Shown piece after piece: positions 6,956 through 12,764 of a DNA stretch of 12,764 bases. The notes below the pieces were generated by a model, which was not told where the DNA came from, made no database searches, and saw nothing but the letters and a program-made list of their open reading frames with translations. The DNA is from JAFMIX01 sp031371425 (GTDB taxonomy: Bacteria; Verrucomicrobiota; Verrucomicrobiia; Limisphaerales; JAFMIX01): positions 1-12,764 of the forward strand of contig JANMJO010000123.1 of assembly GCA_031371425.1 (NCBI GenBank), written 5' to 3'. The position numbers and the translations under genes were made by a program. Every line of letters begins with the position of its first letter. Position 1 is the first letter of the stretch.

Positions 6956-6977
6956 CGAAAATTCGCGCAATTCGCGG
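6949..6977. repeat. Right inverted repeat flanking the GxxExxY gene
   Basis: Reverse-complement partner of 6476-6504. The core attcgcgcaattcgcgg (6961-6977) differs from the left copy at one position in 17. It overlaps the TAG stop of the GxxExxY gene (6953-6955) and ends 8 nt before the rodA ATG. Confidence 0.85.
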
Positions 6978-6985
6978 ATAAAACC

Positions 6986-8242
6986 ATGATCAGCTCCCAA
7001 CTTCACGACCGCCCCGCACGACTGGACACGCTCCAGTTGCTCGCCGTCATCGGCTTGATGCTGGTGGGCACGGCGTTCGTGTATAGCGCCACGATGGTCA
7101 ATGAGCCGGTCGGGTTCTGGCAGCAATACCATGAGCTGACGCTGCCGCAATTTTTCGGCTGGCTGCTGCACCAGATGTTTTTCCGGCAAATCATTTGGTA
7201 TACGCTCGGCGGCGCGGCGGCGGTGGTCATGGCGGTCGTGCATTACCAATCGCTCGTGCGCTGGGCGCTCGTGGCGTATTGGGCGGCGATTCTCGCGCTG
7301 ATCGCGGTGCTGCTGCCGTTCATCGGCTCGATGCGTTTCGGCGCGCGGCGGTGGATTGATCTGGGCTTCTTCCAATTCCAGCCGAGCGAATTCGCCAAGC
7401 TCGCGTTCATCCTCGCGATGGCGCATTTCGCCAGTCGGCCCGTGGGCGAATTGAAATCGCCGCGCGTGTTCTGGAAGGCGATGGGGCTGATGGCGCTGCC
7501 GTTCGTGCTCATCATGAAAGAACCCGACCTCGGCTCGGCGCTGGTGCTGTTGCCGACGGGCGTGGTGATGCTGTTCGTGGCGGGCACGCCGAGGCGGTAT
7601 CTCATCCGGCTGGGCAGCGCGGCGGGGCTGCTGGCGCTGTTGTTTCTGGCGGATGTTTTTTTTGCGCGGCCCGATGCGTGGTATCAGGTGAAGCTGGAGC
7701 CGTATCAACGGCGGCGGCTGCTGGTTTATTTCGGGCAGGAAGACACGCCGCCTTCGGGCGCGTCGTCGGCAAAGATTCTGGAACTGCGGAAACAGCATTT
7801 CGACGATTCGCACAACGTGCGGCAGGCGTTGATATCCGTCGGTTCGGGCGGGCTGCTGGGCAAGGGCTGGCGGCAGGGAACACAGAACGCTCTCGGCTAT
7901 CTGCCGAGGGCGGTGGCACACAACGATTTCATTTTCTCCGTCATTGCCGAGGAGAAAGGATTCGTGGGCAGCGTGATTGTCCTCACGCTCTACGGGGTGG
8001 TTCTGTTCACCGGGATCAGAACCGCCGGCCAGGCGCGCGATCGCCTGGGCAAACTCCTGGCCGTGGGCGTGGTGACGCTCCTCTTCAGCCAGGTCTTCAT
8101 CAACATCGGCATGAACATCCGCATGATGCCAGTGACGGGCGTACCGTTGCCGCTGCTCAGTTACGGCGGCTCCTCGGTGCTCTGCTCGCTGATCGCCATT
8201 GGTATTTTGCAAAACATCCACATCCATCGGAAAGGTTATTGA
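6986..8242 (+). CDS. rodA: Peptidoglycan glycosyltransferase RodA (SEDS family)
   Basis: 418 aa polytopic SEDS protein with about ten membrane segments. Family signatures include GARRWIDLGFFQFQPSEFAK (119-138), KEPDLGSALVLLP (178-190), ISVGSGGLLGKGW (283-295) and MPVTGVPLPLLSYGGSSVL near the C-terminus. AHNDFIF (311-317) carries Asp314, aligning with the periplasmic-loop Asp essential in RodA/FtsW (HTDFIF in E. coli). It polymerises lipid II into glycan strands and works as a pair with PBP2. The extracellular loop around residues 251-275 (QEDTPPSGASSAKILELRKQ) seems longer than in E. coli RodA. The stop lies 3 nt before the rng ATG. This is the one internal junction of the operon without a repeat. 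Confidence 0.96.
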   Translation: MISSQLHDRPARLDTLQLLAVIGLMLVGTAFVYSATMVNEPVGFWQQYHELTLPQFFGWLLHQMFFRQIIWYTLGGAAAVVMAVVHYQSLVRWALVAYWAAILALIAVLLPFIGSMRFGARRWIDLGFFQFQPSEFAKLAFILAMAHFASRPVGELKSPRVFWKAMGLMALPFVLIMKEPDLGSALVLLPTGVVMLFVAGTPRRYLIRLGSAAGLLALLFLADVFFARPDAWYQVKLEPYQRRRLLVYFGQEDTPPSGASSAKILELRKQHFDDSHNVRQALISVGSGGLLGKGWRQGTQNALGYLPRAVAHNDFIFSVIAEEKGFVGSVIVLTLYGVVLFTGIRTAGQARDRLGKLLAVGVVTLLFSQVFINIGMNIRMMPVTGVPLPLLSYGGSSVLCSLIAIGILQNIHIHRKGY

Positions 8243-8245
8243 ATT

Positions 8246-10246
8246 ATGAACGAACCACAGAAAAGAAACTTCCCGCGCCGTCGGCGCGGAGGTATGCGTT
8301 TCCGCCCCGGCGGCGGAATGAACCCCAACCAACCCCCGCGCAACGACCGCGGCGCCCAAGAAGCGCGCGCCGAAGTCGTCAGCGAAACCGGCGGCCCGGA
8401 AAAGGTCTATGACCGCCGGCACGTCAGCGAGATCGAACGCGCGGAGAACATCGCCGCCGGACTCCCACCCGAAGGCGCCCGCCAAACCGAAGAGCAGGAG
8501 CCGCTGCGCCCGGGCGAAAAGCCCAACCGCCAGTTCCGCCAGCCGAACATGGAAACCCCCGAGGTCGTCGAGGAAGAAAAGCCTTTCGAGCCGGTGGTCG
8601 TGGAGTCCAAGCCGCAGGGCATCCTCGGCGCCATCAAGGCCGCCGCAGATTCCATGGTCAAGAAAGTTCAGCAGTTCATCCGCCCCAAGGTGAAGTCCAA
8701 CAAGGACGTCGTCATCAACGCCGAGTCGCTCGAGACCCGAGTCGCCGTCATCGAGGAAGGCAAGCTCGAGGAGTTCACCATCGAACGCACCAACGAGGAA
8801 CGCCTCGTCGGCAGCATCTTCAAAGGCCGCGTGCGCAACCTCGAAGACGGCCTCAAGGCCGCGTTCGTGGACATCGGCTTCGAGAAAAACGCGTTCCTGC
8901 ACTATTGGGACATCGTGCCGAACCAGTTCGACAGCGGCGTGGAAATCGTCGAGCGCGACAACGCCAAGCGCCGCGAGAAACCGCGCATCACGCAGCGCGA
9001 CATCCCGCGCCTGTATCCGCCCGGCAGCGAAATCATCGTGCAGGTCACCAAAGGCCCCATCAGCACCAAAGGCCCGCGCGTCACCACCAACCTCGTGCTG
9101 CCCGGACGCTACCTCGTGCTGCTGCCCAACTCCGACCAGAGCGGCATCTCGCGCAAGATCGAGAATCAGGAAGAACGCAAGCGGCTGAAGAAAATTCTCC
9201 GCGAGTTGTCCATTCCCGAAGGCATGGGCGTCATCATGCGCACCGCCGGCGAAGGCCAGCAGGCGCGTTACTTCGTGCGCGACGTCGCGTTGCTGCTCGA
9301 AGAATGGAAGGGCATTCAGGAACGCATGAAGAAACAGCCGATGGCCTCGTGCGTGTTTCAGGAGCCGGATTTGATCGAACGCACCGTGCGCGACTTCCTC
9401 ACCGAAGACGTGGACCGCATCATCGTGGACAACGCGCAGGCTTACGAGCGCATCCGCGAGATGATCCTCAAGATCAAAGCCAAGAGCGCCGCCACCAAGG
9501 TCAAGCATTACACCGAATCACAGCCCATCTTCGACCGCTTCGGCGTCTCGAAGCAGTTGGAAAGCGCGTTCTCCCGCCAGGTCGGCCTCAAGAGCGGCGG
9601 CCACATCGTCGTGGACGAAACCGAAGCGCTCGTGGCGATTGACGTGAACACCGGACGCCACAAAGGCGGGCGCGACCAAGAGCGTTCCATCCTCGCCGTG
9701 AACCTCGAAGCAGCGGATGAAATCTGCCGGCAGTTGCGCCTCCGCAACATGGGCGGCCTCATCGTGCTCGACTTCATTGACATGAAATCCGGCCGCGACC
9801 GCCAGCAGGTGGCCAACCGCATGAAGGAAGGTTTGCGCCGCGACAAAGCCAAGACCCACATTCTGCCCATCTCGCAGCTCGGCCTCATGGAGATGACCCG
9901 CCAGCGCCACAGCGAATCCGTCCGCGCTGCGGTGTATGACGACTGTCCCTACTGCAAAGGCCGCGGCAAGGTGAAGAGCGCCGAGACCATGAGCGTGGAG
10001 ATCCAGCGCAAGCTGCAGGAAATTCTGAAGAAACGTTCGCGCGACGAATCGGACTTCCAACTCCGCATCGTCGTCCACCCGACCGTGCTCGAACGCCTCC
10101 GCACCGAGGACGAGAAGCTGCTCATCGAACTGGAGAAACGTTACTTCGGCAAACTCTCGTTCCGCGCCGACCCCGGCATGCACGCCGAGCAGTTCAAGAT
10201 CGTGAACGTCGTCACCGCGGAAGAACTCGCCAACGTGGGCGCGTAA
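8246..10246 (+). CDS. rng: Ribonuclease G/E family endoribonuclease with long N-terminal extension
   Basis: 666 aa. Residues 1-150 are an Arg/Pro/Glu-rich, probably disordered extension. An S1 domain follows (LVGSIFKGRVRNLEDGLKAA, about 187-206, through NAFLHY). The 5'-monophosphate sensor RTAGEG (332-337) and the DNase I-like catalytic core are intact: AIDVNTG with Asp466, and LDFIDM with Asp509/Asp512. A Zn-link CPYC (Cys567, Cys570) and a C-terminal small domain complete the family plan. It cleaves single-stranded RNA in rRNA and mRNA processing. It lacks the long C-terminal degradosome scaffold of E. coli RNase E, so it is nearer RNase G plus an N-terminal tail. It is last in the operon, consistent with mre-rng linkage elsewhere. 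The ATG is 3 nt after rodA, so the extension is likely genuine. Confidence 0.94.
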   Translation: MNEPQKRNFPRRRRGGMRFRPGGGMNPNQPPRNDRGAQEARAEVVSETGGPEKVYDRRHVSEIERAENIAAGLPPEGARQTEEQEPLRPGEKPNRQFRQPNMETPEVVEEEKPFEPVVVESKPQGILGAIKAAADSMVKKVQQFIRPKVKSNKDVVINAESLETRVAVIEEGKLEEFTIERTNEERLVGSIFKGRVRNLEDGLKAAFVDIGFEKNAFLHYWDIVPNQFDSGVEIVERDNAKRREKPRITQRDIPRLYPPGSEIIVQVTKGPISTKGPRVTTNLVLPGRYLVLLPNSDQSGISRKIENQEERKRLKKILRELSIPEGMGVIMRTAGEGQQARYFVRDVALLLEEWKGIQERMKKQPMASCVFQEPDLIERTVRDFLTEDVDRIIVDNAQAYERIREMILKIKAKSAATKVKHYTESQPIFDRFGVSKQLESAFSRQVGLKSGGHIVVDETEALVAIDVNTGRHKGGRDQERSILAVNLEAADEICRQLRLRNMGGLIVLDFIDMKSGRDRQQVANRMKEGLRRDKAKTHILPISQLGLMEMTRQRHSESVRAAVYDDCPYCKGRGKVKSAETMSVEIQRKLQEILKKRSRDESDFQLRIVVHPTVLERLRTEDEKLLIELEKRYFGKLSFRADPGMHAEQFKIVNVVTAEELANVGA

Positions 10247-10268
10247 AACTCGCTGAAATAATTCACGG

Positions 10269-10300
10269 CGGCGGACGCAAGTCCGCCGTCTTTTTGTTTT
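10269..10300 (+). terminator. Rho-independent terminator of the mre/rod operon
   Basis: An 8-bp perfect stem CGGCGGAC (10269-10276) pairs with GTCCGCCG (10281-10288) around a GCAA tetraloop, followed directly by tctttttgtttt. It starts 22 nt after the rng stop. The left end of the large direct repeat falls on the last base of its left stem arm. Confidence 0.93.
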
Positions 10301-10456
10301 CAGTCGGAGCGCTGGTTTCCTAACCGGCTTGTTGGTGGAGCGTCCGTTGAACGTGCCGGTTGGGAAACCGGCGCTCCATTGGAAATCACAGCCGCCCGTT
10401 GTCAATCAGCCGCGTCTTGCCGAACCACACCGCCAGCGCCATGTGCGCGCCGCGCC
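10276..10456. repeat. Direct repeat copy A (181 bp), left of the toxin-antitoxin pair
   Basis: It matches 11075-11255 with four substitutions in 181 positions (10289 t/c, 10401 g/a, 10416 c/t, 10452 g/a). It contains the loop and right half of the rng terminator, a 23-bp-armed hairpin (10306-10328 with 10355-10377, 21 of 23 pairs) and the last 22 codons of panC including the stop. Confidence 0.95.
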
Positions 10457-10466
10457 AGCGGTGCGG
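10386..10466 (-). pseudogene. panC: Fragment of the panC 3' end
   Basis: From the TGA at 10386-10388 the minus strand reads the same C-terminus as PanC (HMALAVWFGKTRLIDNGRL). After about 10451 homology jumps: 10450-10466 matches 11311-11327 exactly, which implies a 62-bp deletion relative to intact panC and hence a frameshift. Beyond 10466 the resemblance fades. The fragment has no start or catalytic residues and is a relic of duplication. Confidence 0.85.
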
Positions 10467-10509
10467 TGCGGCGCTTGATTTCTTTTCCCTGCTGGAGCAG
10501 AGTTGAGCC

Positions 10510-10734
10510 ATGAAACTGCTAGAACGCATCACGATGGAGTCAGGCAAATGCGGCGGCCGGCCTTGCATCCGGGGCTTGCGGGTGCGGGTTACGGATGTGC
10601 TGGGCATGTTGGCGGACGGCGCGACCGCAGAGGAAATTCTTAAGGACTTTCCATATCTCGAAGCGGATGACATCAAGGCGGCCTTGGCTTACGCCGCACG
10701 GCAGTCGGATCACGCGGTGCTGCAACCGGCGTGA
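10510..10734 (+). CDS. DUF433 family protein, probable antitoxin
   Basis: 74 aa. The sequence RITMESGKCGGRPCIRGLRV followed by VTDVLGMLADGATAEEILKDFPYLEADDIKAALAYAA is a textbook DUF433 helix-turn-helix-like domain covering nearly the whole protein. Such proteins usually precede a DUF5615 (PIN-like) gene and are treated as antitoxins that bind DNA and the toxin. Here the TGA overlaps the GTG start of that partner as GTGA, giving translational coupling. A purine-rich ggagcag about 15 nt upstream is a possible ribosome site, though spaced long. The pair lies inside a duplicated segment, so recent acquisition is likely. Antitoxin activity is inferred from family and arrangement. Confidence 0.88.
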   Translation: MKLLERITMESGKCGGRPCIRGLRVRVTDVLGMLADGATAEEILKDFPYLEADDIKAALAYAARQSDHAVLQPA

Positions 10735-11063
10735 ACTTCCTCATTGATTCCCAATTGCCCCCGGCTCTGGCGTGCTGGATTGCCGCGCAAGGCCATCAGG
10801 CGACGCATGTCGTCGAGCTGGGCTTGGAGGCGGCGGACGACGGAGTCATTTGGGAGCAGGCGCGCCAGACGCAGGCGGTGGTTGTGAGCAAGGATGAGGA
10901 TTTCGCGGATCGCTGGCTGTTGCACAGCGAAGGCGTCGCGCTGGTGTGGCTGCGCAAAGGGAATTGTTCCAACCGGGCTTTGTTGGCTTGGCTAGAACCT
11001 GTCTGGCCGGAAGTCTTGAAACGGCTGGAGCAGGGCGAGACGTTTGTTGAACTGCGGTCGTAA
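10731..11063 (+). CDS. DUF5615 family PIN-like protein, probable toxin
   Basis: 110 aa from a GTG start that overlaps the upstream stop by 4 nt. The N-terminus MNFLIDSQLPPALACWI with Asp6, then AADDGVIWEQA (Asp36/Asp37) and VVVSKDEDFADRW (Asp55-Glu-Asp57) reproduce the acidic pattern of PIN-like DUF5615 proteins. These are predicted metal-dependent RNases and form VapC-like toxin partners of DUF433 proteins. It is complete. It ends 11 nt before direct repeat copy B. Its own terminator is weak, because copy B carries only half of the rng terminator stem. RNase activity is an inference. Confidence 0.88.
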   Translation: MNFLIDSQLPPALACWIAAQGHQATHVVELGLEAADDGVIWEQARQTQAVVVSKDEDFADRWLLHSEGVALVWLRKGNCSNRALLAWLEPVWPEVLKRLEQGETFVELRS

Positions 11064-11074
11064 CTGCTGAATCG

Positions 11075-11255
11075 CGCAAGTCCGCCGCCTTTTTGTTTTC
11101 AGTCGGAGCGCTGGTTTCCTAACCGGCTTGTTGGTGGAGCGTCCGTTGAACGTGCCGGTTGGGAAACCGGCGCTCCATTGGAAATCACAGCCGCCCGTTA
11201 TCAATCAGCCGCGTTTTGCCGAACCACACCGCCAGCGCCATGTGCGCGCCACGCC
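11075..11255. repeat. Direct repeat copy B (181 bp), right of the toxin-antitoxin pair
   Basis: Partner of 10276-10456, offset by exactly 799 nt. It begins at the terminator loop (cgcaagtccgccg) without the left stem arm. It then carries the same hairpin (11105-11127 with 11154-11176) and runs into the intact 3' end of panC. This is therefore the copy joined to the functional gene. Confidence 0.95.
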
Positions 11256-12069
11256 GGACGGTCGCCACCGGTTGCAGCGTGTCCGGCTCGAAGAATTCCA
11301 CGTAGTCCAGCCGCGCCAGCGGTGCGGCGGTGATGAATTCCTGCAAGTCCTGCTTCAATCGCGCGGCGGCAATGGGTTTGCGTTTCACGGCGGCCTTGGC
11401 GGCTTGCAGCGCGTGAAACAAGATCACCGCTTGGGCGCGCTCCTCCACATTGAGATATTTGTTGCGCGAACTCAACGCCAGCCCGTCCGCCTCGCGTGTC
11501 GTCGGCGCGATGATGATGCGCACGGGAAAATTCAGGTCGGCGACCATGCGCCGGATGATGGCGGCCTGCTGCCAATCCTTCGCGCCGAACACCGCCACAT
11601 CCGGCAGCACAATATTGAACAGCTTGGCCACCACCGTCGTCACGCCGCGAAAATGCGCGGGCCGCGCCGCGCCTTCCATCACCCGCGCAAGTTGATCCTC
11701 GACGACGTAGGTGCTGAACGATTGGCGATTGGCGATTGGCGATTGGCGATTTTGCCGGGCCGGATACATCTGCGCGTCGTCCGGCGCGAACACGGCGTCC
11801 ACGCCCGACTCGCGGCAGAGCTGGCAATCGCGCTTCCAATCGCGCGGATATTTGGCGAGGTCTTCGTGCGGCGCGAACTGCGTGGGGTTCACGTAAATAC
11901 TGACGACAACCTTGCCGCCTTTGCCCACGGCCTGACGTGCGCAGTGCACGAGACTCAAGTGGCCGGCGTGCAGATAACCCATCGTCGGCACAAAGGCGAT
12001 GCGTGTGCCGGACTGTTGCCATTGGCGGGCGAGCCGTTGCATGGCGGAAATTGATTTCACGATTTGCAC
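11185..12069 (-). CDS. panC: Pantothenate synthetase (pantoate--beta-alanine ligase)
   Basis: 294 aa from a GTG at 12069 (MQIVKSISAMQRL). An ATG at 12144 in the same frame would only add a translation of the terminator hairpin upstream, so it is rejected. PanC motifs: PTMGYLHAGHLSLV with the nucleotide-binding HxGH (His34, His37), SIYVNPTQFAP, AARPAHFRGVTTVVAKLFN, FGAKDWQQAAIIRRM and GLALSSRNKYL. It joins pantoate and beta-alanine with ATP to give pantothenate for coenzyme A. A loop between MYP and TYVVED is about 10 residues longer than in E. coli PanC. The extra residues (RQNRQSPIANRQSF) are encoded by a heptamer array. The 3' end is duplicated at 10386-10466. The start codon is uncertain within a few codons. 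Confidence 0.95.
   Translation of the reverse strand: MQIVKSISAMQRLARQWQQSGTRIAFVPTMGYLHAGHLSLVHCARQAVGKGGKVVVSIYVNPTQFAPHEDLAKYPRDWKRDCQLCRESGVDAVFAPDDAQMYPARQNRQSPIANRQSFSTYVVEDQLARVMEGAARPAHFRGVTTVVAKLFNIVLPDVAVFGAKDWQQAAIIRRMVADLNFPVRIIIAPTTREADGLALSSRNKYLNVEERAQAVILFHALQAAKAAVKRKPIAAARLKQDLQEFITAAPLARLDYVEFFEPDTLQPVATVRRGAHMALAVWFGKTRLIDNGRL
11720..11750. repeat. Direct heptamer array inside panC
   Basis: Four perfect tandem copies of gattggc (11720-11747) plus gat. On the coding strand the 7-nt unit runs through all three frames, giving a 7-residue period (NRQSPIA, then NRQS). No inverted partner array is seen nearby, unlike the other heptamer loci. Confidence 0.95.
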
Positions 12070-12084
12070 GCCACGGAAGTTAGC

Positions 12085-12131
12085 TGCCGGACGGAAAACA
12101 AACAAGCCGCGCGGATTGCTCCGCGCGGCTT
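12085..12131 (-). terminator. Terminator of the glutaredoxin gene
   Basis: A perfect 12-bp stem (12104-12115 with 12120-12131) has a GCAA loop when read on the minus strand. It is followed there by the T-rich gtttgtttt. It lies 29 nt after the glutaredoxin stop and 34 nt before the panC start. panC thus needs read-through or a promoter overlapping the hairpin. None is obvious. Confidence 0.8.
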
Positions 12132-12159
12132 GGGTTGATTTCAATTTGGGTTCGCCTAA

Positions 12160-12498
12160 TCAGTGATGCGTGTGCGGCGCTTCAAACAGGTGCTTGTGCG
12201 TGGCGCAAGCTTCGTTGGTCGGCGCATCGGGCACGCGGTCGTTGGGCGTGACGAGGTTGTTGGCGAGCATCCAAGCTTCGACTTCGTCGCCGCTGATGTC
12301 GGGGAGCATGTGGCCGTTGATCTCCACGCAAGGGCTCAACATCTGGCTGCTCTTCTCAACCATCTCCTGGCGCTGGATGGGGTCGTTGATGATGTCGCGG
12401 TCTTCGAAGGGCAGGTCGTATTTGCGCAGCACGGCGCGGACGCCCTGGCTCCAGCCGCATGAGGGTTTCAAGTAGGCGATGATTTTCGGTTTGCTCAT
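12160..12498 (-). CDS. Glutaredoxin-like protein with CGWS active site
   Basis: 112 aa from the ATG at 12498 (MSKPKIIAYL); upstream in-frame codons are not conserved-looking. The thioredoxin fold shows beta1 KIIAYLKPSCGWSQGVRAVL with active-site C14-G-W-S17, the cis-Pro region LSPCVEI (Pro56) and the glutathione-site-like DISGDEVEAW (67-76). CGWS is close to CGFS of monothiol glutaredoxins, suggesting glutathione-dependent redox or Fe-S handling rather than dithiol reduction. The C-terminal 20 residues are an unusual His/Cys tail (CATHKHLFEAPHTHH). Cys57 beside the cis-Pro is also uncommon. No Shine-Dalgarno site is visible before the ATG, only AT-rich sequence. Confidence 0.87.
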   Translation of the reverse strand: MSKPKIIAYLKPSCGWSQGVRAVLRKYDLPFEDRDIINDPIQRQEMVEKSSQMLSPCVEINGHMLPDISGDEVEAWMLANNLVTPNDRVPDAPTNEACATHKHLFEAPHTHH

Positions 12499-12547
12499 AA
12501 TATTATTAAATTGTTTCTCTATGACACATAATGCCACGCCCCGGCTG

Positions 12548-12764
12548 CATCGCAACAAAACAATGCTCCGTGGGCGTGGGGCGCAATTTGACACTACCAC
12601 CGGAGCGCGAGACGTCCCGGCTCACAGCGGCCACGAATGCCGGGAGACTCCGAGATATTCTTGCGTCTCCGTGTTGACGGGCCGCTGCGAGCCGGGACGT
12701 CTCGCGCTCCGGTGGTAGTGTCAAATTGCGCCCCACGCCCACGGAGCATTGTTTTGTTGCGATG
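12548..12764. repeat. Long inverted repeat at the window end
   Basis: The arms at 12548-12623 and 12689-12764 are perfectly complementary over 76 nt. After one mismatch (12624/12688) pairing resumes for 8 nt, so arms are 85 nt (12548-12632, 12680-12764). The central spacer is 47 nt. The right arm ends exactly at the last base of the window and may continue. The left arm starts 50 nt upstream of the glutaredoxin ATG and probably includes part of its upstream regulatory region. No gene is seen in it. Confidence 0.95.

Noticed and set aside
6914..9508. 864-codon open frame on the minus strand
   Set aside because: It lies antisense to the well-supported GxxExxY gene, rodA and rng, and its low-complexity Arg/His/Asp-rich product is typical of antisense frames in GC-rich genes.
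10302..10377. panC transcription terminator on the minus strand
   Set aside because: The stem is strong but no T-rich tract follows it in the minus direction.
10276..11255. Insertion sequence carrying the toxin-antitoxin genes
   Set aside because: There is no transposase or terminal inverted repeat; the flanks are a direct duplication of neighbouring sequence.
12070..12144. PanC start at the ATG at 12144
   Set aside because: The 25 added residues are encoded by the terminator stem and have no PanC counterpart.

Overview
The window looks like a chromosomal piece of a GC-rich Verrucomicrobiota bacterium, probably of the Pedosphaera/Limisphaerales kind. This is inferred from base composition, the shape-gene order, the near absence of clear Shine-Dalgarno sites, a GxxExxY gene and the abundance of short hairpin repeats. 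No rRNA or marker gene is present to prove it.

Layout: (1) 1-1102, minus strand: a left-handed beta-helix (hexapeptide) transferase, translationally coupled to a lipoprotein cut by the window start. (2) 1103-1828: a 726-base divergent intergenic region packed with three inverted-repeat systems. (3) 1829-10246, plus strand: a cell-elongation operon, mreB-mreC-mreD-mrdA(PBP2)-[GxxExxY gene]-rodA-rng(RNase G/E), closed by a strong GCAA-loop terminator. (4) 10276-11255: a DUF433/DUF5615 toxin-antitoxin-like pair bracketed by a 181-bp direct repeat that contains the 3' end of panC. (5) 11185-12498, minus strand: panC and a small monothiol-type glutaredoxin. (6) 12548-12764: an almost perfect 85-bp inverted repeat that runs to the window edge.

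MreB filaments, the MreC/MreD membrane partners, the PBP2 transpeptidase and the RodA glycosyltransferase together form the elongasome that inserts side-wall peptidoglycan. RNase G/E as the last gene matches the known linkage of rng (cafA) to mre genes. PanC makes pantothenate for CoA.

The most unusual signal is a set of elements built from 7-nt units. In each, a short tandem array is followed by a short loop and then the reverse-complement array. The unit length is constant but the unit sequence differs at every locus. They occupy the mreB upstream region and the B/C, C/D and D/mrdA junctions. One sits in frame inside the beta-helix gene, and a direct-only heptamer array sits in frame inside panC. 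A related octamer-like inverted repeat brackets the GxxExxY gene inside the operon and supplies stop codons to two genes. I read these as a family of small insertion elements. Their mechanism cannot be seen from this window.
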